A stretch of 64,000 bases of DNA, taken from Omphiscola glabra (lineage: Eukaryota > Mollusca > Gastropoda > Lymnaeidae). The notes under the pieces were generated by a model. That model worked only from the letters and a program-made list of their open reading frames with translations, made no database searches and was not told the origin of the DNA. Location of the stretch: the NCBI GenBank assembly GCA_964017045.1, contig OZ024797.1:19747307-19811306 (forward strand), written 5' to 3'. The position numbers and the translations under genes are program-made. Below are positions 11,682 to 22,152 of the stretch, in pieces. Position 1 is the first letter of the stretch. Each line of letters starts with the position of its first letter.

Positions 11682-11999
11682 CAAGATGTTCCATCACAAG
11701 AAATGCCACGAGATGTAGGCTAAAACAATACTAACGGATATAACACTTAAAATGAAAAATTTACATCTTTTTATTATTTTTTCCCCTGGTGTTAGATATT
11801 GAGCGAGGGAAACGAAACAATTAGGTGACAAAGATTGTACACGTAATGCCAAAACATTCACTGAAGTAGATATGCCAGAATTTTTGGCATCTTTGTTGAT
11901 TGCAAAGTTTAGAGAAAGCTGCAACTTAATACTGTGTAATATTACGTATGATATAAACACGACTTATATTTGGTGGGAATCTCGTGTCTTTCTATTGGT
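11682..11999. other. AT-rich spacer
   Basis: No gene recognised. The 88-codon minus-strand frame is AT-rich without features. Confidence 0.4.
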
Positions 12000-12470
12000 A
12001 ATCTCCACCTACATTTGAAATCCCTTTCCTTTCTGTGGTAATCACTTAATTCCTTTGGTAACACCCGCCTTTTTTTTTGGCAATCTCTGCTTCCGTCTTT
12101 GGTAATTCAAGTCTGTCTTTAGCAATGACTGTTTTTCTTTGGTAATCCCCACCTTCCATCTTTGGTAATGCCCACCATCCATCTTGGGTAATCCATAGTA
12201 TGTCTTGGGTAGTCATTGTATGTCTTTAGTCATCAATGATTTTCTTTTTTTCCCCGCCTTCCGTCTTTGGTAATTCATGTTTGTCTGTCTTGGTTAATCC
12301 CATGTTTGTCTGTCTTGGTTAATCCCATGTTTGTCTGTCTTGGTTAATCCCATGCTTGTCTGTCTTGGGTACTCTTTGTTTCTCTTTGGTACACCCTGTC
12401 TTAATTTGGTAATACCCGTCTTCCATCTTTGGTAATCCAATGTCTGTCTTTGGTTTACCCATGTCTTTCT
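12000..12470. repeat. Degenerate ~25-bp repeat
   Basis: Diverged copies of a TTTGGTAATCCC-containing unit with variable spacing. The cleanest part is three copies of TGTTTGTCTGTCTTGGTTAA plus TCCCA (25 bp) at 12279-12360. This is an old array with a small, younger re-amplified core. Confidence 0.8.
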
Positions 12471-12639
12471 TTGTTTCTTCATGTACATGTCCATTTTGAA
12501 TTCGCCGCGGTCAGACACACCCACAGCGCCCATTAACGTCCATAAGTTCGTGACGAGAATGAATAAATTGTGTTCAAATAACAGGGCTCAGAGCTTTGGT
12601 GGAGTTAATTGTTTAAAAGATTGTTGAGAATTGTATACA

Positions 12640-13060
12640 CCATTAAGTGGAGTTGTGGTGGTTATATTTGGTGGATTCATGTACACCTCAATGGAGGGAC
12701 AACCAATTTTTTTTTTATTCGATGGAGCCGTCTAGATCATATTTGCTTGAGCCACCAATGCAAATTATATTTGATGGAGCTATCTATGTATGTCATATTT
12801 GGCGAAGCTTTCTTTATATCATCTGTCTATAAATATATCATATTTGGTGAAGCTATCTATTTATATAATTCATAACTGGTGGAGCTGTCCATATATATGT
12901 AACATATTTGGAAAAGCTGACTATATATATCATATTGGGTGAAGCTATCTATTTATATACTTCATAACTGGTGGAGCTGTCCATATATATGTAACATATT
13001 TGGAAAAGCTGACTATATATATATGATATTTGGTGAAGCTGTCACAATGACATGTGGCGC
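12640..13060. repeat. Degenerate GGTGGAGCTGTC repeat with a ~102-bp duplication
   Basis: Repeated ATATTTGGTGAAGCTATC-like motifs alternate with TATATA stretches. A longer block (GAAGCTATCTATTTATATA through GGAAAAGCTGACTATATATA) occurs twice, near 12850 and 12950. Confidence 0.8.
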
Positions 13061-13689
13061 TGTCTATATTTAAACTTGTGGAATCGTGCATTAAATGAAA
13101 GGTATATATCATTAGAACAACAAAGATGGTATAGGGGGTGGTGGTTCGAACCTATCGTAAAGGATAGTATGATATGATGTTAGGATGATTGATAGCAATG
13201 ACCGGATGTGACAGCGAGACAACAATACCCTGGGTGAACTCTTTAGTGACGTCAACACAAATGTGCGTGCTGGCTGGCCGTGGAAATTTCCAATGAGGCT
13301 CCCAGAAATAAAAAAAAAAACCTTTCATTCAACCATGGCGACCAAGAACATTGGATTTTTTTTTTCTAAAACAGATCAACGCAAACAAACTTATTACGCA
13401 TGCGCCGAGCACTAAGAGCTCGCGGAAAAGTTCTGATGCTGGAATAACGCAGGAAAGGCGAAGAAGCCGTTTGTTTTTGATCTGAACTATTCCACTGAGC
13501 TGCAACAGTTCAAGGCACTAAACTATTCTATGGGAGTTACGGTTCTTGAGAGTTAATTAAAGCTGGTTGAGTTGACGTCTGACTTCAAAATAAAATTAAA
13601 TGTTGGTCAAGTTTAAAAGCGTCCACTAGTGGTGTATTTATAGATTCGACATTTGTGTGGACTCTTAGACGGGGATAACCATTCTAATC
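13061..13689. other. Unique segment
   Basis: No gene or transposon recognised. It contains a perfect cAMP-response-element octamer TGACGTCA at 13247-13254 and a tRNA-B-box-like GGTTCGAACC near 13143 with no tRNA fold. Confidence 0.4.
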
Positions 13690-13940
13690 ATAATTTCTAT
13701 AAAAGTGAAAAAAAGGCTTTTTACATCAATTAATGGATCTTGACCAAACTTGGCACATAAATCCATCATTATCCAGCAGGAACTCTTAAGGGGATGAAAA
13801 CTTTTAATAACATTTCATTTGGGGCCGTGGGCCCCCGAATTCGTTTTATTCTTATATGAGATATAATAATAAAATGACCGACAAATACTTCAGCATGAAT
13901 AGATGGATCTTGACCAAACTTAGTACACATATACTTGTAA
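13690..13940. repeat. Repeat fragment with duplicated GGATCTTGACCAAACTT motif
   Basis: ATGGATCTTGACCAAACTT occurs at about 13733 and 13912, roughly 180 bp apart, each followed by TGGCACA- or TAGTACA-like sequence. From memory, similar 'ATCTTGACCAAACTTGGCACA' motifs occur in dispersed invertebrate repeats. The element's ends are not visible. Confidence 0.4.
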
Positions 13941-13989
13941 AATAAAAAAAAATCTAAACATTTCATTTTATTGCATTTTCTAGTGTTTT

Positions 13990-14050
13990 TATACTTGGTC
14001 GTGCTCCACAGTTTTCCTACCTGGTCGTGCTCCACAGTTTTCCTGACTGT
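13990..14050. repeat. Short direct duplication
   Basis: A ~27-bp stretch with TGGTCGTGCTCCACAGTTTT is present twice in tandem. Confidence 0.85.
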
Positions 14051-14110
14051 AATAAAGAATTTTTTAATTGACCTCGTGTTTTGCGCGGAGCAAAGTTCAG
14101 AGAAACCATT

Positions 14111-15150
14111 AACAGTAATTGTGACCCAGTCATGACAGTAATTGTGACCTAGTCTTGACAGTAATTGTGACCCAGTCATGACAGTAATTGGGACCTAGTC
14201 ATGACAGTAATTGTGACCTAGTCATGACAGTAATTGTGACACAGTCATGACAGTAATTGTGACCTAGTCTTGACAGTAATTGTGACATGGTCTTACAGTA
14301 ATTGTGACCCAGTCATGACAGTAATTGTGACCTAGTCATGACAGTAAAATGTGACCCAGTCATGACAGTAATTGTGACCCAGTCATGACAGTAATTGTGA
14401 CCCAGTCTTGACAGTAATTGTGACACGGTCTTACAGTAATTGTGACCCAGTCATGACAGTAATTGTGACCTAGTCATGACAGTAAAATTGTGACACGGTC
14501 TTACAGTAATTGTGACCCAGTCATGACAGTAATTGTGACCCAGTCATGACAGTAATTGTGACCTAGTCATGACAGTGATTGTGACACGGTCTTATAGTAA
14601 TTGTGACCCAGTCATGACAGTAATTGTGACCTAGTCATGACAGTAATTGTGACACGGTCTTACAGTAATTGTGACCCAGTCATGACAGTAATTGTGACCC
14701 AGTCATGACAGTAATTGTGACCCAGTCATGACAGTAATTGTGATCTAGTCTTGACAGTAATTATGAAACGGTCTTACAGTAATTGTGACCCAGTCATGAC
14801 AGTAATTGTGACCTAGTCATAACAGTAATTGTGACACAGTCTTACAGTAATTTTGACCCAGTCATGACAGTAATTGTGACCTAGTCATGACAGTAATTGT
14901 GACCTAGGCTTGACAATAATTGTGACACGGTCTTACAGTAATTGTGACCTAGTCATGACAGTAATTGTGACCTAGTCTTGACAGTAATTGTGACACGGTC
15001 TTACAGTAATTGTGACCTAGTCATGACAGTAATTGTGACCTAGTCTTGACAGTAAAATTGTGACAAGGTCTTAACAGTAACTGTGACCCAGTCATGGCAG
15101 TAATTGTGACCTAGTCTTGACAGTAATTGTGACCCTGTCCTAACAGTAGT
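14111..15150. repeat. 23-bp minisatellite, about 45 copies, mixed unit lengths
   Basis: The unit is GTAATTGTGACCCAGTCATG plus ACA. It is interspersed with shorter GTAATTGTGACACGGTCTTA units (about 21 bp) that occur every few copies, so the array is a mosaic of at least three subtypes (CCAGTCATG, CTAGTCTTG, ACGGTCTTA). The 61-codon frame near its 3' edge is an artefact. Confidence 0.95.
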
Positions 15151-15291
15151 TGTGACACAGTCGAAGATGGTAAAGCCACGCAGCACATAACTTAGTTGCG
15201 TCACTAGCGCAAGTTTTCCCAATCAAACTTTTTTTCCTCCTGCGGGACGGTACACGAAATTAATTATTTGACGCCCCTTATCTGGACACCA

Positions 15292-15362
15292 GAGGGGTTT
15301 GGCGGGTTGGCGTGGTGAGACGGGCTGGTGTGGTGAGGCGGGTTGGTGTGGCGAGACGGGTA
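15292..15362. repeat. 20-bp minisatellite, about 3.5 copies
   Basis: Copies of GCGGGTTGGTGTGGTGAGAC with a few substitutions, in a GC-rich patch. The minus strand reads SPHQPASPHQPVSP, a repeat artefact. Confidence 0.85.
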
Positions 15363-16119
15363 GTCGAAGCGTGCCGTCGGCTGTTGATTCAACACTTAAT
15401 CTTCCAAATATGAGCACGACTGATTGTGCTATAAATAGAATGTAAACTCACGCGCGGCTTAGCCCGTCACGTGGTCTAATCACCTAGTCCTGTGAGCTGC
15501 ACACCGAAGGTGCGTCCATGTGACTACGTTAACGTCTCTTAATTATGTTTTATAATCTGTGAACTTAAAAAAAACAACAACAACAACAACAACAAGCAAT
15601 GCCATCGTTTTCAACAAAAGGGCTAATCCTATTACGATACCAACAAAGTACATCTTTTAAGTGGCACATCACTCCTCACGACAGTGGGACTGCGTCGTGT
15701 ACTCGTAATAAATTTATGTCCCCCTGGGTTTTTTTTAAAATTTATCACATTAAAAACAAACATGTTCATCTGATGCTCAGTTGTGATGTTCTGTATTTAG
15801 TGTGTTACCTCAAGCTATTCAACTGTTCAGACTGAGACAAGACAGCTAGATGAAGTACATCGTGTCTGAACTTCTCTTGTGAAGTTTTATTCAATGACGG
15901 GAGAGAAATGAGATGGGACCAAAAATGGAGGCAGTGGCTGAGATTATTGAAAGGGAGATGACAAGGGGATAGAGAGAAGAGAATTGTTTTAATGTTGACT
16001 TTGCGTGTTAGTTCAGATGTCCGGCGCGAGGTCCGGCTAGAGGGGGGCCACGGTTTATGGATTCGTGGTGCGGTCTGAGAAAATCAGAACTCTTGGGTCT
16101 GCGTAGGTGGGGAGGGGGG
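15363..16119. other. Unique segment with (AAC)n
   Basis: Mixed sequence containing a CTATAAATAG motif near 15430, a CACGTG at 15470 and an AAC microsatellite (15574-15596). The 78-codon + frame at 15599-15835 has no recognisable domain and starts inside the microsatellite edge. No gene is called. Confidence 0.4.
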
Positions 16120-16205
16120 GGGGTGTGGGTATTGTGGGAGCCGTGAGTTATGTGGGGGGGGGGAGTGTGGGTATTGTGGGAGCCGTGAGTTATGTGGGGG
16201 GGAAT
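16120..16205. repeat. ~42-bp G/T-rich duplication
   Basis: GTGTGGGTATTGTGGGAGCC and the following GTGAGTTATGTGGGG occur twice at 42-bp spacing, with G runs between them. Confidence 0.85.
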
Positions 16206-16605
16206 GTGGGTGGATGGTGCGTGGGGGTGGGTGCTGTGTGGGATGGAAAGTGTCTGGGTTGGATGGGGTGTGGGTGGTTGGAATGTGGAGTGGACGGTGT
16301 TTGGGCTGGATGGGGTGTTAAGTGGATGGAATATGGAGTGGATGGAGTGTGGAGTCGATGGAATGTGGAGTCGATGGAATGTGGAGTCGATGGAATGTGG
16401 AGTGGATGGAATATGGAGTGGATGGAGTGTGGGGTGGATGGAATGTGGGATGGATGGAATGTGGAGTGGACGGAATGTGTGGTGGATGGAATATGGAGTG
16501 GACGGTGTTTGGGGTGGATGGGGTGTTAAGTGGATGGAATATGGAGTGGATGGAATGTGGGGTGGATGGAATGTGGAGTGGATGGAGTGTGGGGGAAAAT
16601 ATGGT
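16206..16605. repeat. 16-bp minisatellite
   Basis: The unit is GTGGATGGAATGTGGA with GTCGATGG, GGACGG and ATATGG variants, about 25 copies. The period is 16 (not a multiple of 3), yet all three + frames stay open (140, 148 and 101 codons) because the unit has no stop in any phase; each encodes the same Trp/Gly/Met-rich peptide, rotated. Confidence 0.95.
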
Positions 16606-16949
16606 GCAGATGTGTGGGTTGTTGTGACAGTGGTTTGAACGACGGTTCTCGTGACATGATCAGGACAACATCTTGTTCTACGCCTTGCCGACACTACGTC
16701 AAAACTAAGCAGGACGTTCCCCATGTCCTACACCCAGCCGATTCCAATCTCGAAAATAGGTTAGATATCACTATGTCCCCGTCCTGACCCACACAAGGTC
16801 ATATGTCGGACGTTACGTGCCGGACATTGCGTGCAATTCCTACCCTCAAAGGACGCTCATGTTATTTAAAACTACACCCTCCCTTCAGGTTCCCACTCCT
16901 AGGAGTCGATCGATAAGCAACGCTTCAATTATTGGCGGTAACGTTTGAA

Positions 16950-16990
16950 GTCTATAAATAGCCCGATGGTCCTGCAGCACGCAACGGGAA
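16950..16990 (+). promoter_or_regulatory. Candidate TATA-box core promoter
   Basis: TCTATAAATAGCCCG (TATAAATA at 16953-16960) matches the canonical metazoan TATA box with a GC-rich right flank. About 30 bp downstream lies non-repetitive sequence (CCTGCAGCACGCAACGGG), followed by 150 bp of unique DNA with a pyrimidine-rich TCTTCATTTCAG near 17105 that could be a splice acceptor. No coding frame follows, so this may be a chance motif or a non-coding or transposon promoter. Confidence 0.25.
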
Positions 16991-17156
16991 TAAGGATCGC
17001 AGAGACCGGAATAGCAGAGTGCAAAGAGAATTAGCATCACAGAATTATTTCACAGGGGTCTAACTGAACGAATTGAAAAGAAGCGTTCAATTCATTTTTT
17101 GGTGTCTTCATTTCAGTGAGTGAGAATCATTGGGATCATAACAGATGAGTCTTTAG

Positions 17157-17343
17157 CAGGCCAGCACAACTCAAAATGTAAGGCGGGCCGTAATAATTTA
17201 TGAAAAACGTGTGCGGGCCGACTGAAATTAGGACAGCTATTAAGAAAATAATAAGAATAAGGAATAGTTCGTTAATTCGCGGGCCACAAAGTGGGAGCTG
17301 GCGGGCCGCATGCGGCCCACGGGCTGTATGTTTTGCAGGCCTG
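17157..17343. mobile_element. hAT-type MITE, 187 bp, with near-perfect 8-bp target duplication
   Basis: The ends are imperfect terminal inverted repeats: CAGGCCAGCACAAC on the left, and CAGGCCTGCAAAAC when the right end is read on the minus strand. The flanks are GTCTTTAG (17149-17156) and GTCTATAG (17344-17351), 7 of 8 identical and consistent with the nnnTAnnn target of Buster-type hAT elements. GCGGGCC/GGCCCGC-rich subterminal segments (GCGGGCCGCATGCGGCCCAC near 17301) are typical of short hAT elements as I remember them. No transposase is encoded, so it would need one in trans. Not recognised as a named family. Confidence 0.75.
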
Positions 17344-17756
17344 GTCTATAGGCTTAAAAAACTGAAATGAATTTGTTGAAATTTTCTTTCTCGTAATATT
17401 CAAAAAATTATTAATGTAGTCATAATAATACACCGTGTAATCAAGACATTCTTAATGTGGATAAGATTAATGATGTGGAAATAGTATGGATACTATTCAA
17501 ACTTGGGATTTGTACTGATGGCCTTTGATCAATCTTGTAATCAGCTGACCGTCTTAAGTCAGGGTAACAAAAATCAACACGCAAATTGACAAGATGGTGC
17601 ATGGCGGTGCAACTCCCCCTCCCCCCCTTCAAATAAATACAAATAATAATATATATTGAAGATAAAAAGAGCATATGAGAATTAAACAGTAATCGAGTCA
17701 AGGGTTGAAACTGAAATTTAACGTGTAAAAACATTTCTACGACTGTCTCCAGTTCT
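17344..17756. other. AT-rich spacer
   Basis: No gene recognised. A poly(C) patch lies at 17617-17630, and the 97-codon minus frame is featureless. Confidence 0.4.
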
Positions 17757-18055
17757 GGGCCCTCGAATCAGCCTCTTGGCCCTCGAATCAGACTCTTGGA
17801 CCTCGAATCAGCCTCTTGGCCCTCGAATCAGGCTCTTGGCCCTCGAATCAGACTATTGGCCCTACAATCAGCCTCTTGGCCCGCAAATCAGCCTTTTGGC
17901 CATCAAATCAGCCTCTTGGCCCTGGAATCAGCCTCTTGGGCCTCGAATCAGCCCCTTGGCCCTCAAATCAGCCTCTTGGCCCTCGAATCAGTCTCTTGGC
18001 CCTCAAATCAGCCTCTGGGCCCTGCAATCAGCCTCTTGGCCATCGAATCAACCTC
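17757..18055. repeat. 20-bp minisatellite, about 15 copies
   Basis: The unit is CCTCTTGGCCCTCGAATCAG with one or two substitutions per copy and no indels. The period is not a multiple of 3, but all three + frames are open and encode rotated Trp/Pro/Ser/Asn-rich peptides. Not a gene. Confidence 0.95.
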
Positions 18056-18925
18056 GGCTTTTTTTAATCGAATTAATCCAGTTTCGGAAAGTCACCTTGA
18101 AACATTTTAGTTTATGAAAAAAGAATTCAATGTAACTCCTTCATCTCTCTTTGTCTTTAAAATTGATGATGGCTCTACTGCACCTCTGATCTCGTTTGGG
18201 GTGGGGTGGGGGGAGGGGGGAATAAAATGGGCGAATAATTCCAACACGCCTTTTTATTATTGAATGTCTCATCTTTATGCGACAACCAGGATGCCATTAT
18301 CGGATGTCTTTCAGTTAGCAATCAGCGATTGTCACCCCAGAGCTGCACATGTCAATTAACTAGCTCCGTTGTGTTAGTTTGACATCGTGCTCGTTAATAC
18401 AAATGAAAATACTCTTGTGTTGTTACAGATTTGAAAGACGGCAGACTTTTATTGATTTATCTCCTCCTCTGAGCAGAAGTCCATTTCTTCCCACCCCCCC
18501 CCCCCCCCCATAAATCTCTCACCATAGTTTTCTGTCTGCCTGTTTTTCTTTCTATCTATTTGTCTGTCAGTCTGCCCACCTGTTTGTCTATCTGTCTGCT
18601 TGTCTGCCTGTTTGTTTGTCTGTCTGCCTGCCCATCAGTCTTTATGTCCGTCTGTCTCAGTCTCTCTCGCTCCGTCTCTCTATCTTCTGTCTATCTCTTT
18701 CGACAATATGAGTAATACAAGGAGTGTAAAGATGGGAAGAGTGTGAAATAAATTAGGTAGTAACATTTGAATCTCAAGTGACAATATCCGAAAGATTTTT
18801 AGATCGACCAAGTGTTTTTTTTTCCCTTAGATAAATATATCAGGATTAGCATTAAAAGAATAGCAGAAATTAAGTTACGCAACATTATGGAATTTAATAC
18901 ATGCTTTTGTTTTTGTTTTATTGAT
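18056..18925. other. Spacer with simple-sequence patches
   Basis: Contains a G-rich run (18197-18222), a poly(C) run (18495-18509) and a degenerate CTGT/CTGC tract (18535-18690). No gene recognised. Confidence 0.5.
18535..18690. repeat. Degenerate (CTGT)n/(CTAT)n microsatellite
   Basis: Imperfect TCTGTCTGCCTGTTTG-like tetranucleotides on a pyrimidine-rich strand, decayed compared with the pure TCTA tract at 10462-10991. Confidence 0.8.
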
Positions 18926-19270
18926 TTGGAAAACAGAGCTAGAATGACGTAGTTGGAAAACAGAGCTAGAATGACGTAGTTGGAAAACAGAGCTAGAATG
19001 ACGTAGTTGGAAAACAGAGCTAGAATGACGTAGTTGGAAAACAGAGCTAGAATGACGTAGTTGGAAAACAGAGCTAGAATGACGTAGTTGGAAAACAGAG
19101 CTAGAATGACGTAGTTGGAAAACAGAGCTAGAATAACGTAGTTGGAAAACAGAGCTAGAATAACGTAGTTGGAAAACAGAGCTAGAATGACGTAGTTGGA
19201 AAACAGAGCTAGAATGACGTAGTTGGAAAACAGAGCTAGAATGACGTAGTTGGAAAACAGAGCTAGAATG
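18926..19270. repeat. 27-bp minisatellite, 13 nearly identical copies
   Basis: The unit is TTGGAAAACAGAGCTAGAAT plus GACGTAG. All copies are identical except two adjacent ones with AATAACG. The minus strand is an open frame of 147 codons, mostly RHSSSVFQL repeats. The homogeneity suggests very recent amplification or assembly-level duplication. A real protein is unlikely: the frame exists only because 27 is divisible by 3 and the unit has no stop. Confidence 0.97.
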
Positions 19271-19364
19271 GCGCTCCAAGCATTTAGTTTTAGATTTCGT
19301 TATTTGAACACAGCCCACAAGGCAGATTTCAATGCTTTACCTGGTTTTCAGGAATGATGACCTA

Positions 19365-19480
19365 GTCATGCTATGAACAGTGCCCTAAAAGGCACATCTC
19401 AATGCTATGAACACTGCCCTATAAGGCACATCTCAATGCTATGAAAACTGCCCTATAAGGCAGATCTCAATGCTATGAAC
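19365..19480. repeat. 34-bp minisatellite, about 3.4 copies
   Basis: Copies of AATGCTATGAACACTGCCCT followed by ATAAGGCACATCTC, with a diverged relative (CACAAGGCAGATTTCAATG) just upstream at 19315. Confidence 0.9.
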
Positions 19481-19856
19481 GTCTTGGAATCTTCGTGTTC
19501 ATCGTGGAATTATTTCGGAAGGTTTTTTTTTTTTTTTTTGGTGGGGGTGGGGGGTGGGGGGGGGGTGGCCTCAGCCATGGACCTGGCATACTCGAAATGA
19601 TGCGTTTCTATATGAACTCCTTGGAATCTATTATTTTTTTTTATCAAGTAGCCAGAACGTGTCTTTCATAGTTTGCAATTTTGCTATTACATTTTTATAT
19701 GTTAAGTTGATGTAATCACCAATGTTATGTTAATTCACCGTCAGTAGTGCTGGAGAGGTGACACAAAGAGGCAACTGATACAGTTGGAATGATGGAGCAA
19801 ATCTCTACCAATTCAGTCAGAATGAAAAAAAAACTAAAAAAAGTTATTTCGTATAA
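19481..19856. other. Spacer with T- and G-rich tract
   Basis: A poly(T) run followed by G-rich sequence (19521-19568) with quadruplex potential; otherwise featureless. The 149-codon minus frame overlapping here lies mostly in the neighbouring MITE. Confidence 0.45.
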
Positions 19857-20200
19857 ACCCTTTATAAAAAGTAATATCAAAGCGTTGAGCCATTGGTGAG
19901 GGTGGCTGAAAATTTGACAAAACATGCATAGATGTATACGCATTTTATAAGAATCCCAATTAGTCTCCCCCCTCCCCCCAAAGACTCCTTCATCTTTCCA
20001 TTGAAAAACAGGAAAAACAGATTGGGTTGGGGGGGGGGGGGGGCTAGAAGTGGAGCTAAAAATTTGATAGAATTTGTTGTCATCGACAACTACTCTATGT
20101 GCCAAGTTTCCTTCAATTTGATAGGTTGACGGGAAGAAGGTCATATAGCCGTCAGAAGATTGTGCCAGCCACAAAGAAAAGCGAATTTATTATAAAGGAT
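19857..20200. mobile_element. MITE-like element, family A, copy 2
   Basis: About 344 bp bounded by inverted ends: ACCCTTTATAAAAAGTAAT on the left and GAATTTATTATAAAGGAT on the right. It shares long blocks with 8654-9171 (TTATAAGAATCCCAAT, CTATGTGCCAAGTTT, CGGGAAG, GGTCA) and weaker ones with 38903-39345. Both copies have TATAA just outside the left end, which may be target preference. The minus-strand frames here are not genes. The superfamily is unknown. Confidence 0.65.
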
Positions 20201-20420
20201 TTTTTAAAAAAATATAATAAATCACATGTTTATATTTAAGAAATTATTATTCCACGACGCCATATTATGTCACGCTGTTGCTGACGTGGAGACGTGTCTG
20301 TAGCCAATGATTAGTCGCAGTATAGAATATCGTGTTTATGAATCCAGCTGCACGAACGGATGCAGACTGTGCACCAGAGATGAAAAGTCGAATTTTAAAA
20401 GTTACTATTTTAGAAGAAGT

Positions 20421-20785
20421 TTGGAATGGACTCCGATGAGTCACTTCCTTGTTTTGTCACGTGATATGAGTAAGCCTTCGGTAGCCTATGCATAACAACA
20501 GATAACAGCTGATCAGCCATTATCATTAATTTTAAAGCAAAATGTTTTTCTTCATCAGCGCTTCCAATAATGTTAATTAAAAATGTTACTTTTCAAAATA
20601 TTCTTGAATACACGTGTTTCTTTAAATGACATTCATTAAATGTGACAATAATTATAATTCAGTTATGATTAAAGGAAGAAAGTTGTTTGAAGAAAAATTT
20701 GTGAGCGACTAGTGTGTTGCAGAAGTCTTACTCGTACTTACTCTTATCACATGACAAAACAATCGACTCATCGTAGTCCATTTGT
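20421..20785. repeat. Inverted repeat, ~50-bp arms, ~255-bp spacer
   Basis: The left arm (about 20421-20480) and right arm (about 20727-20785) are reverse complements with about 85% identity over 50 bp, including GACTCATCG and CACATGACAAAACA (right arm). The right arm has one ~10-bp insertion. The left arm holds an AP-1-like TGAGTCA and an E-box CACGTG; the right arm keeps GACTCA and CACATG. It may be a decayed MITE or a folded-back duplication. Confidence 0.7.
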
Positions 20786-20806
20786 CTCTGTTGAGTACCG
20801 ATATAA

Positions 20807-21001
20807 GAGTCAGTTCACACGATCGAATTAGATTTAAATTACGCGTCAAATTTGTGTATGAACGCACTATTTTGTGCGTGGTTTCTTTTATTTGAACAAA
20901 AATGAGAATACAATCAAATAGCAATTTGAAAGTTGTGACAAGGCTTCATTCAAAAATCGCATCAAATGCGTGATCGAAAATTTGATCGCGTGGACTGAGC
21001 C
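20807..21001. mobile_element. 195-bp palindromic MITE
   Basis: The left end GAGTCAGTTCACACGATCGA matches the reverse complement of the right end, GGCTCAGTCCACGCGATCAA, at about 15 of 20 positions. Weaker complementarity continues inward for another 25 bp (ACGC...TGTATGAACGC). Flanks are ATAA (left) and AAAG (right), so a TAA-like 3-bp target is only weakly supported. It has no coding capacity. It abuts the inverted repeat on its left and the LTR-like copy on its right. Confidence 0.6.
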
Positions 21002-21033
21002 AAAGTGTAGAGAATTTAATCTCTTTTATAATC

Positions 21034-21610
21034 AGGCTCGTGTCAAACAGTACATAACAAAGACGATACCATTAATCAAATACTGTAAAAAAGAAACGAT
21101 ACCCTAACTAGGGCTATTTAGCAAAAGAAATAATATTTTGTTATTTTAAAATTACAAAATACAAAAGAATAAGCTAAGGCTATTGACTGACTTACAGAAC
21201 AAGGGTGTACTTGTACCGGTACAATGTTGAAGAAGGAGCAAAGACACACATACAGTAAATACGAAATCTACGATCAGTACAAAAACTCTGTCTCGTATCA
21301 TAAAAGCCAATCTCTCTAGTAGTAGCTCAATTTCTCTCCCCCGCTATTCTTTGCTAATCGTGATAGGCGTATAATATAGTCGTTTTCAAAGACTTTTCTA
21401 GAAATGGGTTCGGGATTGTATAAGTGCCTCGACCAGTCTCGGACATTCAAAAGATTTCTAATTCGAAAAACCATAGATTATTTTTACTTGTAGACAAGGT
21501 CAAGGGAGACTATTTAGAATTAAGCCGCACCCATCGTGTTACCAAACGTGGGGTCAGCTGAAGTTTATGCACCAGAAAAGATGACGTAAACAAGACGCTT
21601 ATATAACAGT
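21034..21610 (-). mobile_element. Solo-LTR-like repeat, family L, copy 1
   Basis: About 580 bp that aligns along its length, with many substitutions, to 22812-23420. Shared blocks include AGTACATAACAAAGACGATACC-like sequence at the start, GACAAGGTCAAGGGAGAC-like and GGGGTCAGCT in the middle, and GACGTAAACAAGACG-like at the end. Read on the minus strand it begins TGTTATATAAGCG, has a TATA-like CTATATTATACGCC and ends near CGAGCC. No internal retroviral-like region adjoins it, so a solo LTR is the likeliest reading, with a non-LTR MITE as the alternative. Confidence 0.5.
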
Positions 21611-22150
21611 ATATCTCTCTCTACCCTCCCACCTCCCCATTCCCCACTTCCCCCACCCCCCACTTCCCCCATCTGCCCCACTTCCCCCATCCTCCAACTT
21701 CCCTTATCCTCCAACTTCCCCCCATTCTTCCACTTCCCCCATCCTCCAACTTCCCTTATCCTCCAACTTCCCCCCATTCTCCCACTTTCCCCCATCCTCC
21801 AACTTCCCTTATCCTCCAACTTCCCCCCATTCTCCCACTTCCCCATCCTCCAACTTGATTTATCCTCCAAATTCCCCCCATTCTCCCACTTCCCCCATCC
21901 TCCAACTTCCCTTATCCTCCAACTTCCCCCCATTCTCCCACTTCCCCCATCCTCCAACTGCCCTTATCCTCCAACTTCCCCCCCATTCTCCCACTTCCCC
22001 CATCTCCAACTTCCCTTATCCTCCAACTCCCCCCCCCCCATTCTCCCACTTCCCCCATCCCCCCATCCTACCACTTCTCCCACTTCCTCCCACATTCCTC
22101 ATCTTCCCAATTCCCTTATCCTCCCATTTTCTCCATTCTCCCCCCCCCCC
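21611..22150. repeat. C-rich ~52-bp minisatellite
   Basis: Tandem blocks of CCAACTTCCCTTATCCTCCA and CTTCCCCCCATTCTCCCA, about nine copies with small indels, ending in C runs at 22030 and 22141-22152. The + strand is almost free of G. The C runs give i-motif/G-quadruplex potential. The 130-codon minus frame (WKxGGSWRIREVGGWG-like) is an artefact. Confidence 0.95.
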
Positions 22151-22152
22151 CC

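Noticed and set aside
13130..13170. tRNA gene suggested by GGTTCGAACC
   Set aside because: No acceptor stem, D-arm or anticodon arm can be fitted around the B-box-like motif. The same applies to GGGTTCGAA near 1043.
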